Source: Terrihabitans soli
GTDB taxonomy: Bacteria; Pseudomonadota; Alphaproteobacteria; Rhizobiales; Methylopilaceae
Direction: 5' to 3'
DNA length: 64,000 bases
Assembly (NCBI RefSeq): GCF_014191545.1
Contig: NZ_AP023361.1
Location: 393,501 to 457,500, forward strand
Shown: one piece after another, positions 15,721 to 23,947 of the stretch
Numbering within the stretch: the stretch's first letter is position 1
Layout of the letters: every line of letters begins with the position of its first letter
Program-made: the position numbers and the translations under genes
Notes under the pieces: model-generated
What the model saw: the letters and a program-made list of their open reading frames with translations, nothing else
What the model was told of the DNA's origin: nothing
Database searches by the model: none

Positions 15721-16863
15721 ATGACCGACCACATCTCCATCATCGAAAACGCCGAGATCATCCTCGCCGGCAGTACCCTGCGCGGCTGGGTCGCTGTCGT
15801 GGACGGCCGTATTGCGGAGATCGGAGAGGGCAAGGCGCCTGAACGCGGCGAAGATTTCGCCGGAGACTATCTGGTCCCCGGCCTGGTCGAACTTCACACC
15901 GATCATCTCGAAAGCCATTACGTGCCGCGCCCGAAAGTGCGCTGGAACACGATGGGCGCGGTCATGGCCTATGACGCGCAAATTGCGGCCTCCGGCATCA
16001 CGACTGTGTTCGATTCGCTGCGCGCGGGTTCCGATATCGACGGCCTTGGCGTCGGCTCCGATCTTCTGGCGCTCGGTCAAGCGCTCGAGGACGGCCGCAA
16101 GGCCGATCTCTTCCGCGCCGAACATCTGACGCATCTGCGCTGCGAAATCCCGTCTCACGATGTCGTCGACAGCGTTCTGGCCTATGGCGAGAAATTTCAG
16201 ATCAGTCTGATGTCGCTGATGGATCACACGCCGGGCCGCCGCCAGTTCCGCGACCTCGACAAATACGCGACCTATTATTCCAGGAAGAGCGGACGCTCGG
16301 CGGACGAGGTTCTGTCCGATGTCGAAATTCGCATCATCGAGAACAATAAGCGCAGCGAAGTCAGCCGTCCGGCACTCGTCTCCTTTGCCCGTGCGCGTAA
16401 TATCCCGCTCGCAAGCCATGACGACACGACCACGGACGAAGTCGCCACCTCGATCGAAGAGGGCGTTGCGCTCGCCGAATTTCCGACGACGCTCGAATCG
16501 GCCCTGGCCTGCAAGGACAATAAACTCGCGGTGATGATGGGCGCCCCCAATCTCATCCGCGGCGGCTCGCATTCCGGCAATCTCTCAGCAATTGAGAGCG
16601 CCGAGCATGGATGTCTCGATATTCTGTCTTCGGATTATGTGCCGGGAAGCCTGCTGATGGCGGCTTTCGACTTGCCGAACCGCGTGGGCGGCATCGATCT
16701 CGCCGCTGCGATCCGCACCGTAACGAAGACCCCCGCCGATGCGACGGGCCTCTCCGACCGCGGCGAGATTGCCGCCGGCAAGCGCGCCGATTTCGTGCGC
16801 GTCGCCATGGCGAGCGTGCCGGTCGTTCGTAGAGTTTGGCGCGAAGGCAAACGGGTCGTCTGA
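15721..16863 (+). CDS. phnM: PhnM, ribose-1-phosphonate 5-triphosphate diphosphatase
   Basis: The 380-residue amidohydrolase-fold protein has the metal motif HTDH at residues 59-62 (VELHTDHLESHYVPRPKVRW) and the late active-site segments SHDDTT and SSDYVPGSLLMAAF. PhnM removes pyrophosphate from the triphosphate made by PhnI, giving the PhnJ substrate. Its stop overlaps the phnN start. Confidence 0.93.
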   Translation: MTDHISIIENAEIILAGSTLRGWVAVVDGRIAEIGEGKAPERGEDFAGDYLVPGLVELHTDHLESHYVPRPKVRWNTMGAVMAYDAQIAASGITTVFDSLRAGSDIDGLGVGSDLLALGQALEDGRKADLFRAEHLTHLRCEIPSHDVVDSVLAYGEKFQISLMSLMDHTPGRRQFRDLDKYATYYSRKSGRSADEVLSDVEIRIIENNKRSEVSRPALVSFARARNIPLASHDDTTTDEVATSIEEGVALAEFPTTLESALACKDNKLAVMMGAPNLIRGGSHSGNLSAIESAEHGCLDILSSDYVPGSLLMAAFDLPNRVGGIDLAAAIRTVTKTPADATGLSDRGEIAAGKRADFVRVAMASVPVVRRVWREGKRVV

Positions 16864-17444
16864 TGACGGGTGGATTTGTCTTTGTCGTCGGGCCGAGCGG
16901 AGCGGGCAAGGACAGCCTGATTTCCTATGCGCGCGGCGCTTTCGGCAGCGATCAGCGGATCATCTTTCCGCGCCGCATCGTCACGCGCGCATCAAGCGAA
17001 CACGAAGACCACGACAGTTTGAGCGAAACGGCTTTCGCGGAAGCCGAGACGTCCGGTGCGTTCGCCCTCCACTGGCGGGCGCATGGGCTCGGTTACGCCA
17101 TTCCGAAATCGGCGCGCGAAGAGGTCGAGGCCGGCAAGATCGCCGTCTGCAATATCTCGCGCCGCGTCGTGCCCTGGACGCGCGTGCATCTGCCCAATGT
17201 CAAAGTCGTGGAAGTGACGGCGCCGGCGGAAGTTCTGGCGGCACGTCTTGCTGGCCGGGCGCGGCTTGAAGACGGCGATCTCGCCGCCCGGCTTGCGCGC
17301 TCGCTGGAAGTCTGGACGCCGGTCGATACCAGCATCGTCAACGACCGCTCGATCGACGAAGGCGGCCGTGAACTCGTTTCTTTCATCACCAGCCATGCCG
17401 AACATTGTGGACGGGAGGATCGTCTGGTTCCGCGTTTCGGCTGA
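16863..17444 (+). CDS. phnN: PhnN, ribose 1,5-bisphosphate phosphokinase
   Basis: The 193-residue kinase has a guanylate-kinase-like P-loop GPSGAGKDS (about residues 10-18), the segment RRIVTRASSEHEDHDSL and HWRAHGLGYAIPKSA (about 73-87), which are diagnostic for PhnN. It makes PRPP from ribose 1,5-bisphosphate. The ATG at 16863 overlaps the phnM stop. No PhnP, which normally opens the cyclic ribose phosphate before this step, is visible in the window. Confidence 0.9.
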   Translation: MTGGFVFVVGPSGAGKDSLISYARGAFGSDQRIIFPRRIVTRASSEHEDHDSLSETAFAEAETSGAFALHWRAHGLGYAIPKSAREEVEAGKIAVCNISRRVVPWTRVHLPNVKVVEVTAPAEVLAARLAGRARLEDGDLAARLARSLEVWTPVDTSIVNDRSIDEGGRELVSFITSHAEHCGREDRLVPRFG

Positions 17445-17465
17445 ACCCCAAAGGAGGACTGCGAA

Positions 17466-18077
17466 GTGAGCATTGTGCGCTCGATTGAAGAGCTTGAAGC
17501 GATCTATGGCGTGACCGGAGAAACCTCGACGGCCAAGGTCGCGGACCGGATAACGCCGCAATATCGCGCCTTCATCGAGGCCTCGCGCTTTGCGGCCCTG
17601 GCGACGGTCGGCCCCGAGGGTCTCGATTGTTCACCGCGCGGCGATCTTGTCGGCTTCGTCCGCATCCATGACGCATTCACGCTGATGATGCCAGACCGGC
17701 GCGGCAATAACCGCATCGACAGTTTACGCAATATCGTCCGCGATCCGCGCACTTCCTTCATGTTCCTCATCCCCGGTCACGGCAATGCGATCCGCGTCAA
17801 TGGCCGCTCCGAGCTGTCGGTCGATCCTGATCTGCTCGCATCCTTTGCCGTCGATGGTAAAGCGCCGCGCTCGGTCATCGTGATGCATGTGGATGAGGTC
17901 TATTTCCAGTGCGCCCGCGCCATCGTGCGGGCGGAAATCTGGAATCCCGATCTGCATGTCGATCCGAAAAGCCTGCCGACGCCCGGCGATATTCTGATCG
18001 AGATGAGTGAAGGCCGTGTCGGCGGCAAAGAATATGACGACGCCTGGCAGGCGCGGGCGATGGCGACGCTTTGGTAA
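17466..18077 (+). CDS. PPOX-type FMN-binding flavoprotein (MSMEG_1061-like)
   Basis: The 203-residue protein belongs to the pyridoxamine-phosphate-oxidase-like split-barrel family: AALATVGPEGLDCSPRGDLVG (about residues 40-58) and MMPDRRGNNRIDSLRNIVRD (about 75-94) are the usual FMN-phosphate contacts. It starts with GTG after AAAGGAGGA. It lies 21 bases after phnN in the same orientation, so it is probably the last gene of the phn operon. Family members are often annotated only as putative oxidases; a role in phosphonate oxidation or detoxification is conjecture. Confidence 0.75.
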   Translation: MSIVRSIEELEAIYGVTGETSTAKVADRITPQYRAFIEASRFAALATVGPEGLDCSPRGDLVGFVRIHDAFTLMMPDRRGNNRIDSLRNIVRDPRTSFMFLIPGHGNAIRVNGRSELSVDPDLLASFAVDGKAPRSVIVMHVDEVYFQCARAIVRAEIWNPDLHVDPKSLPTPGDILIEMSEGRVGGKEYDDAWQARAMATLW

Positions 18078-18100
18078 GCGTCGCCTTGCCCTTTTAAGGC

Positions 18101-18907
18101 TTAGATAAACTTCGCTCTTATGCGCTGGCTGAGAATGTCGAGTGCCGAGACGGTGATTACGACAATCACGAGAATGGCGCCGGCCTGCTCATACTGGAAG
18201 GAGCGCATGGTCTCGTTGAAGGTCATGCCGATGCCGCCGCCGCCGACAAGTCCGAGCACTGTCGCCGAACGGACATTCGATTCAAATCGGTAAAGCGTGA
18301 AGCCGATCCACAGCGGCAGGACCTGCGGGATCACACCGTAGACGATCTCCTGCAGTTTCGTCGCACCGGTGCCGCGAATGCCCTCGACCGGGCCGTGATC
18401 GATGGCTTCGACCGCTTCCGAGAAGAGTTTGGCGATAATGCCGGTGGTGTGGACGAAAAGGGCGAGTACGCCGGCGAAGGGACCGAGGCCCACCGCGGCG
18501 ATGAAGATCAGCGCGAAAACGAGTTCGTTGATGGCGCGCAGCGCATCCATCATGCGGCGGACAGGAAAGGTAATCCAGGCCGGCGCGATATTGGTCGAGC
18601 ACAGAAGCGCGAACGGGATACCGAAAACGACGGCCAGCAGTGTGCCCCAGATGGCGATCGCCAGCGTCTCCAGCATGCCCTTCAGATAGAATTCCCATTC
18701 GGTGAAATCGGGCTTGAAGAAATCCCGACCGAGTTCGGCCATATTGCGGCTGTCGCGGACCAGCTGCGCCGGGTCCATTTCGGAGGCGTACCAGGCCCAG
18801 ACGAGAACGGCGACGGCGAGACCGAGCAGCGCCGTCCGTACAAGGATCGACAGCACCGAGGCCACGGGCGGCGGAGGAAGCACAGCTGTAACGTTGGTCG
18901 TCGACAT
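18101..18907 (-). CDS. phnE: Phosphonate ABC transporter permease PhnE
   Basis: The 268-residue inner-membrane protein has six hydrophobic stretches and the coupling loop [25 protein letters not shown] (quoted in part; about residues 160-180), followed by [18 protein letters not shown], standard for PhnE. ATG at 18907 is preferred over an upstream in-frame start at 18961 because GGAGA lies 7 bases before it and the upstream frame runs through the terminator hairpin. It is the last gene of phnCDE and converges on the flavoprotein gene, 23 bases away. Confidence 0.88.
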   Translation of the reverse strand: MSTTNVTAVLPPPPVASVLSILVRTALLGLAVAVLVWAWYASEMDPAQLVRDSRNMAELGRDFFKPDFTEWEFYLKGMLETLAIAIWGTLLAVVFGIPFALLCSTNIAPAWITFPVRRMMDALRAINELVFALIFIAAVGLGPFAGVLALFVHTTGIIAKLFSEAVEAIDHGPVEGIRGTGATKLQEIVYGVIPQVLPLWIGFTLYRFESNVRSATVLGLVGGGGIGMTFNETMRSFQYEQAGAILVIVVITVSALDILSQRIRAKFI

Positions 18908-18922
18908 CGCATTTCTCCGGGC

Positions 18923-18952
18923 AAAAAAAGGGAGGGACCCTTGGGTCCCTCC
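18923..18952 (-). terminator. Intrinsic-terminator hairpin between phnD and phnE
   Basis: Read on the minus strand, GGAGGGACCC and GGGTCCCTCC form a nearly perfect stem (18952-18931) followed by CTTTTTTT. It lies after the phnD stop and only 15 bases before the phnE start, so it can end most transcripts after phnD while some read through. Confidence 0.75.
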
Positions 18953-18972
18953 TAGGCTCAAGGCCGGGGGCC

Positions 18973-19974
18973 TTACATATTCGGTGTGGTTTCCATCAGC
19001 TTCGACAGATCGGCGAGCTTGCCGTCGATTTCCGCCGTCTTGCTCTTCTTCTCGTCGGCCGAGAGCTTCTCGTCGTTCTGGATCTTCAGCTTCGACTTGA
19101 AGAGCTCAAGCTGGCGGATCGGGTAGAGCTGCGCGTCGGAGGACGCGACGAACGGACCCCAGCCGTCAGACGTGGTCTTGAGGATTTCGCGGGCGCGCGA
19201 GACTTCTTCCGGCGTGCCGAGGCGGCCATAGCCGAGGAAGAAGGAGTGGATCTTGGCCTTGACGTCGGAAGGCAGATCCTTGCGCCACACGAGCGGATCG
19301 GACGGGATGAGCGGCGAGCGCCAGATTTCCTTGATCTTCGCAAAGTCATCCGGGCGCGACTGCGCCAGGCGGTCCATGCTTTCAGTGTTGTTGGTCGCAA
19401 AGTCGACCTGACCCATGGCGACGGCCAGCGCATTGCCTTCGTGGTTCGAGACCGCGACGTTCTTGTAGCAATTGCTCGGGTTCACATTGTTGATGGCGAA
19501 CACGTAGTAGCTCGGGACAAGGTTGCCCGAGGTGGAATTCGCGTCGCCGTTGCCGAAGTTCAGGCCCTTCGAGCAATCGAGGACGTCCTTCACTTCGTTG
19601 AGGTCGGTGCGGCTCTTGTTGACGAGCAGCAGCGAGTAATAGCCCTTCGAGCCGTCTTTCTTCGTGGTCTGCACGAAGACTTCGCCGCCGGCGCGGTCAA
19701 CCGCTTCCATGGCCGATTTGTTGCCGTACCAGGCAAGGTCGACCTTCTTGAAGCGCATGCCTTCGATGACGCCGGCATAGTCCTGCGCAAAATAGGCCTT
19801 CACCGGAACGCCGACGGCCTTTTCGAGGTCCTTCAGCATCGGCTCGAAGCTCTTCGACAGCGCGGCCGAGCTTTCGGTCGAGATGATGCCGAAATTGAGC
19901 TGTTTGATGTCTTCGGCGCTGGCCGTGCCCGCGAGCGCGAGCGCGGCAAGGCCGCCCAGGATGAACTTCTTCAT
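18973..19974 (-). CDS. phnD: Phosphonate ABC transporter binding protein PhnD
   Basis: The 333-residue periplasmic protein has a signal peptide ([20 protein letters not shown], cut near residue 20). Ligand-binding landmarks of canonical PhnD are visible: [32 protein letters not shown] and the NSTSG loop (about residues 145-149), and [19 protein letters not shown]. It binds alkyl- and aminoalkylphosphonates with high affinity in characterised relatives. It is the middle gene of phnCDE, 21 bases after phnC. Confidence 0.93.
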   Translation of the reverse strand: MKKFILGGLAALALAGTASAEDIKQLNFGIISTESSAALSKSFEPMLKDLEKAVGVPVKAYFAQDYAGVIEGMRFKKVDLAWYGNKSAMEAVDRAGGEVFVQTTKKDGSKGYYSLLLVNKSRTDLNEVKDVLDCSKGLNFGNGDANSTSGNLVPSYYVFAINNVNPSNCYKNVAVSNHEGNALAVAMGQVDFATNNTESMDRLAQSRPDDFAKIKEIWRSPLIPSDPLVWRKDLPSDVKAKIHSFFLGYGRLGTPEEVSRAREILKTTSDGWGPFVASSDAQLYPIRQLELFKSKLKIQNDEKLSADEKKSKTAEIDGKLADLSKLMETTPNM

Positions 19975-19995
19975 GCGTGTCTCCGTGTCAGTCTG

Positions 19996-20841
19996 TTAGT
20001 GCGCCCGGGTCAACTCTGCCGGGGCGTCGTTACGCGTCATGGGCTGATGCGTTTCCGCCGGGCCGGCTTGGCCCGGAAGGATCAGTTCTTCGGCGGAAGC
20101 GCCGTAAAGCTCGGTGAGGAATTCCGGCGTCAGTTTGCTGGAGGGTCCGTCGAAAACGATTTCGCCGCCGCGCATGGCGACGACGCGGTCGAAATAGGCG
20201 CGCGCGTAGTCGACCTGATGCAAGGAAACCAAGAGCGTAATGCCCTGCGTCTTGTTGAGATCGGCAAGGATGTCCATCACGCGTTTCGCCGATTTCGGAT
20301 CGAGCGAGGCGATCGGCTCGTCGGCAATGATGACCTTGGCGCGCTGGACCAGCGCGCGGGCAATGGCGGCGCGCTGCTGCTGGCCGCCGGACAAGGCTTC
20401 GGCGCGTTTATGCGCGTGCTGCTCGATGCCGACCTGGCAGAGCGCGGAATAGGCGGCTTCGCGGTCGGCACGGCAGTAGAAGCCGAAGGTACCGCGAAGT
20501 TCGGAGATGCGGCCCAGCGCGCCGACAAGCACATTGCTTGTCACGGACATGCGGTTCACAAGGTTGAACTTCTGGAAGATGAGACCGATGCGGCGGCGAA
20601 TCTTGCGCGCATCCTTGGTCAGCTTTCCGCTGCGCTGGATGGCTTCGCCGAAAACGCGGACTTCGCCGCTATCGCCGGTCAGAAGGCCGGAGGCGAGGCG
20701 GATCAGCGTCGATTTGCCGGAGCCGGACGCGCCGATCAGCGCGACACGCTCTCCGGGCGCAATGCGAAGGTTTAGTGACGATACGGCGCGCACGGCGCCA
20801 TAAGATTTAGATATACCGTCGATCGCGAGCGCATAAGACAT
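19996..20841 (-). CDS. phnC: Phosphonate ABC transporter ATPase PhnC
   Basis: The 281-residue ATPase has Walker A GASGSGKST (about residues 36-44), Q-loop LIFQKFNLVNRMSV, signature LSGGQQQRAAIARAL and Walker B IIADEPIASLD, with the switch histidine in LLVSLHQVDYA, where S-L-H replaces the usual T-H as in many PhnC proteins. It opens the minus-strand phnCDE operon; a PHO-box-like repeat lies 38 bases upstream. Confidence 0.92.
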   Translation of the reverse strand: MSYALAIDGISKSYGAVRAVSSLNLRIAPGERVALIGASGSGKSTLIRLASGLLTGDSGEVRVFGEAIQRSGKLTKDARKIRRRIGLIFQKFNLVNRMSVTSNVLVGALGRISELRGTFGFYCRADREAAYSALCQVGIEQHAHKRAEALSGGQQQRAAIARALVQRAKVIIADEPIASLDPKSAKRVMDILADLNKTQGITLLVSLHQVDYARAYFDRVVAMRGGEIVFDGPSSKLTPEFLTELYGASAEELILPGQAGPAETHQPMTRNDAPAELTRAH

Positions 20842-20878
20842 GGGGCGAGCTCCAATCGCTCGACTCCTAGGGCGGCCC

Positions 20879-20897
20879 GATGACGCTCACATGACGG
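20879..20897 (-). promoter_or_regulatory. PHO-box-like direct repeat upstream of phnC
   Basis: On the minus strand CCGTCATGTGAGCGTCATC holds two CGTCAT units with an 11-base period, like PhoB boxes found before phnC in other rhizobia. The proximity to the phnC ATG (38 bases) would need a short leader. Confidence 0.5.
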
Positions 20898-20985
20898 AAG
20901 TTGAGGGTTGTGAAGAACCTCAAGGCCGGGCGAGTTGACGCGGCTCGCGTCTCGGTAGAAGAGGGCCGGCGGCAAGAGAGGCAGA

Positions 20986-22554
20986 ATGCATCAGTGGTGG
21001 CAGACAGGCGTTATCTACCAGGTCTATCCGCGGTCCTTTCAGGACACGGGCGGCGACGGCGTCGGCGATATCAAGGGCGTCACCCAAAGGCTCGATTATC
21101 TTGCCGATCTCGGCGTTGACGCGATCTGGCTGTCGCCCATCTTCGTCTCGCCCATGGCCGATTTCGGCTATGATGTCGCCGATTACAAAGCCATCGATCC
21201 CTTGTTCGGCACGCTTGAGGATTTCGACGATCTCGTAGCGCGGGCCCATAAGCGCGGCATGAAGATCATTCTCGATCTCGTGCCCAACCACACATCCGAA
21301 CAACATCCCTGGTTTGTCGAAAGCCGCTCGTCGAAATCCAATCCGAAGCGCGATTGGTATATCTGGCGCGAGGGCAAGGATGGCGGCCCGCCGAACAACT
21401 GGATTTCGAATTTCGGCGGCAGCGCCTGGCAGCTCGATGAAAAGACCGGGCAATATTATTACCACGCCTTCCTGAAGGAGCAGCCGGATCTCAACTGGCG
21501 CAATCCCAAAGTGCGCGAGGCGATGTTCGATGTTCTGCGCTTCTGGATGAAGCGCGGTGCCGACGGGTTCCGAGTCGATGTCATCTGGCATCTGATGAAA
21601 GATCCGGAATTCCGCGACAATCCGCCGAATCCGGATTGGACGCCCGGCCATCAGGAGATCGGCAAGTTTCATCAGGTGCACAATGCCGGCCATCCCGACG
21701 TGCATGGGGTGATTGCCGAGATGCGGCGCGTCACCGACGAATTTCCGGATCGCCTGCTCATCGGCGAACTCTATCTGCCGTTCGACAAGCTGATGGCCTA
21801 TTACGGGCGCAATCTTTCCGGCGTGCAGCTGCCCTTCAACTTCTCGCTTCTCGAGACGAAGTGGGATGCAGAGGAGATCGCGGGCACGGTGGAAGAGTAT
21901 GAAAAGCTTCTGCCTAAAGGTGCCTGGCCGAACTGGGTGCTCGGCAATCACGACCGTGAGCGCATCGCGGCAAAGATCGGACAGGCGCAAGCGCGCATCG
22001 CCGCCATGCTGCTGTTCACTTTGCGCGGCACGCCGACGCTCTATTACGGCGATGAGATCGGCATCGGCAAAGTCGATATCCCGGCTGATATGATCCAGGA
22101 CCCGTGGGAGAAGCGCGAGCCGGGCATCGGCCTTGGGCGTGATCCTGTACGCACGCCCATGCAGTGGGAATCCTCGCGCTATGCCGGCTTCAGCACCGGG
22201 ACTCCATGGCTGCCGCTGACCGAGGATTGGACGGAGAGAAATGTCGCGGCGCTCGAGGCCGATTTCTCGTCCATCTTCCACCTCCACCGCGATCTTCTGC
22301 ATCTGCGGCGCAAATCATCGGCGCTGCAGACCGGCTCCTACCGGACGCTCTGCCGCAAGAACGGTGTCTTCGCCTTCGAGCGCCGTGCAACGGGCGAGCG
22401 CCTTGCCGTCATCCTCAATATGACCCATGAGCCGCGGCGCCTGACCCTCAGCGAGGACATCCTCAACGGCAAGGTTCTGCTGGCGACCGACGGGTCGAAG
22501 AGCATCTCGAACACGCTCGCCCCCGATCAAGGCTTTGTGATCGCTCTGGATTAA
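20986..22554 (+). CDS. GH13 alpha-glucosidase (oligo-1,6-glucosidase type)
   Basis: The 522-residue cytoplasmic enzyme has the glycoside hydrolase 13 regions in order: DLVPNHTSEQHPWF (about 98-110), nucleophile Asp198 in GFRVDVIWHL, acid/base Glu261 in LLIGELYLPF, and the transition-state Asp323 in VLGNHDRERIA. A C-terminal beta domain follows (about 440-522). It would hydrolyse alpha-linked glucosyl oligosaccharides. It has its own start 144 bases from the divergent phnC and no sugar transporter beside it. Related family members include sucrose hydrolases and trehalose-cleaving enzymes, so the exact substrate is open. Confidence 0.85.
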   Translation: MHQWWQTGVIYQVYPRSFQDTGGDGVGDIKGVTQRLDYLADLGVDAIWLSPIFVSPMADFGYDVADYKAIDPLFGTLEDFDDLVARAHKRGMKIILDLVPNHTSEQHPWFVESRSSKSNPKRDWYIWREGKDGGPPNNWISNFGGSAWQLDEKTGQYYYHAFLKEQPDLNWRNPKVREAMFDVLRFWMKRGADGFRVDVIWHLMKDPEFRDNPPNPDWTPGHQEIGKFHQVHNAGHPDVHGVIAEMRRVTDEFPDRLLIGELYLPFDKLMAYYGRNLSGVQLPFNFSLLETKWDAEEIAGTVEEYEKLLPKGAWPNWVLGNHDRERIAAKIGQAQARIAAMLLFTLRGTPTLYYGDEIGIGKVDIPADMIQDPWEKREPGIGLGRDPVRTPMQWESSRYAGFSTGTPWLPLTEDWTERNVAALEADFSSIFHLHRDLLHLRRKSSALQTGSYRTLCRKNGVFAFERRATGERLAVILNMTHEPRRLTLSEDILNGKVLLATDGSKSISNTLAPDQGFVIALD

Positions 22555-22632
22555 CCTGAAAAGCCTCGAATTTCGTGAGCTTTCCCTAGAGCTTCTTGCG
22601 GTGGGGCGGGTCCATGCATTAGCTGTCAGTCG

Positions 22633-23082
22633 ATGCTGACCGCAAAGGCAAAATACGGTCTGAAGGCCATGGCCCATCTGGCGGCCCTGCCGCCGGGCAA
22701 ATCCGCGCTCATTGCGGATATTGCCACCGAGCACGGCATCCCGAAGAAATTCCTCGACGCCATCCTGAACGAGCTGCGTCAGGCCGGGCTGCTGACCAGC
22801 AAAACCGGCCGGGGCGGCGGCTATATGCTGAAGAAGCGGGCCGACGACATCATCGTCGGCGACATCATCCGCATCCTCGACGGGCCGCTCGCGGCCGTCC
22901 CCTGCGTCAGCCGCAATTTCTACGCCCGCTGCCAGGATTGCCGCACGGAAGAGGATTGCAAGATCCGTCTTCTGATGCTCGAGGCGCGCGAAGCGCTCGC
23001 CCAGGTGCTCGACCGGCGCACGCTCGCCGAGCTCGAAGCGCTCGGCCGCAACCCGATGGACGATTTCGTCTACACGATCTGA
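22633..23082 (+). CDS. Rrf2-family transcription regulator with a putative Fe-S site
   Basis: The 149-residue protein has an N-terminal winged helix (about 1-70; LTAKAKYGLKAMAHLA and LTSKTGRGGGYML are the usual Rrf2 landmarks) and cysteines 91, 100, 103 and 109 in the region where IscR and NsrR hold an iron-sulfur cluster. The cysteine spacing differs from both, so the signal sensed (iron-sulfur status, NO, or cysteine metabolism) cannot be fixed. It stands alone between the glucosidase and hydrolase genes. Confidence 0.8.
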   Translation: MLTAKAKYGLKAMAHLAALPPGKSALIADIATEHGIPKKFLDAILNELRQAGLLTSKTGRGGGYMLKKRADDIIVGDIIRILDGPLAAVPCVSRNFYARCQDCRTEEDCKIRLLMLEAREALAQVLDRRTLAELEALGRNPMDDFVYTI

Positions 23083-23131
23083 TTGCTTGTAAGCCGCTGG
23101 CCGCAGGCGCAAAATTTGCCTGGGGCAGGGC

Positions 23132-23947
23132 ATGAAAATCCATCATCTCAATTGCGGGACGCATTGTCCCATCGGCGGCGCGCTGTTCGACGGCACGAGC
23201 CTCTCTCCGCTGGCGCGCGTCACAACGCATGTCCTTCTGATCGAGAGCGATAAAGGTCTTATTCTGGTCGATACGGGCTACGGCCTGCAAGACGTGCAGC
23301 ATCCGCATCCGCGCATTTCGAAATTCATGCGCGGACTTTTGAACATCAGGCTGCATGAGGAAGACACCGCGCTCCGGCAGATCGAAAAGCTTGGCTTCTC
23401 CGCAAAAGACGTGCGCCACATCGTGCTGACGCATTTGGATTTCGATCATGCCGGCGGCATCGAGGATTTTCCCGAGGCGCGCGTGCATGTGATGGAAACG
23501 GAAAAACACGCCGCCGAAACGAAGAGACGCGGCTTTCTGCCGAGCCGCCGCTACCGTCCGCTGCAATGGGATGAGGTGCGCGACTGGAAAACTTACGCAG
23601 CGGGTGGTGAGGACTGGTTCGGCTTCGATGCGGTGCGCGATCTCGACGGCCTGCCGCCGGACATTCTCTTCATCCCGCTGCCCGGCCACACGCTAGGCCA
23701 TGCGGGTGTCGCTATCCGCACCAAAGACGGCTGGCTGCTGCACGCGGGCGATGCCTATTTCAATCGCGGTGAGCTCACGCAATGCGCCTGCTGTCCGCCG
23801 GGCATCGCCGCCTATCAGGCGGTGATGGCTGCCGACCGCGGAGCGCGCAATGTCAATCGCGCGCGCCTCTACGATCTGAAATCGCGCTCCGATGTCAGAA
23901 TATTCTGCTCGCACGATGCCGAGGAGCTGAAAGCCCTGCAGGCCTAG
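23132..23947 (+). CDS. Metallo-beta-lactamase-fold hydrolase, N-acyl homoserine lactonase-like
   Basis: The 271-residue protein has the metal-binding segment VLTHLDFDHAGG (residues 98-109): H101, D103, D105 and H106, in which aspartate replaces the middle histidine of the usual HxHxDH, as in one branch of this superfamily. A downstream metal histidine is seen in PLPGHTLGHAGV and a bridging aspartate in LLHAGDAYFNRG. Quorum-quenching lactonases have this architecture, but no LuxI/LuxR gene is near. It overlaps the convergent ATP-grasp gene by four bases. Confidence 0.75.
   Translation: MKIHHLNCGTHCPIGGALFDGTSLSPLARVTTHVLLIESDKGLILVDTGYGLQDVQHPHPRISKFMRGLLNIRLHEEDTALRQIEKLGFSAKDVRHIVLTHLDFDHAGGIEDFPEARVHVMETEKHAAETKRRGFLPSRRYRPLQWDEVRDWKTYAAGGEDWFGFDAVRDLDGLPPDILFIPLPGHTLGHAGVAIRTKDGWLLHAGDAYFNRGELTQCACCPPGIAAYQAVMAADRGARNVNRARLYDLKSRSDVRIFCSHDAEELKALQA

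Noticed and set aside
18078..18100. Weak GCCTT...AAGGC hairpin between the PPOX gene and phnE
   Set aside because: The stem is only five base pairs and the T-run lies in the loop; too weak to call a terminator.
19246..20775. 509-codon plus-strand frame opposite phnD-phnC
   Set aside because: Reverse-complement shadow of phnCD with the usual Arg/Val/Asp bias; no family motif.
23132..23947. MBL-fold protein considered as PhnP
   Set aside because: It lies 6 kb from phnN outside the island, has HxDxDH rather than the PhnP metal motif, and its overall pattern is lactonase-like.
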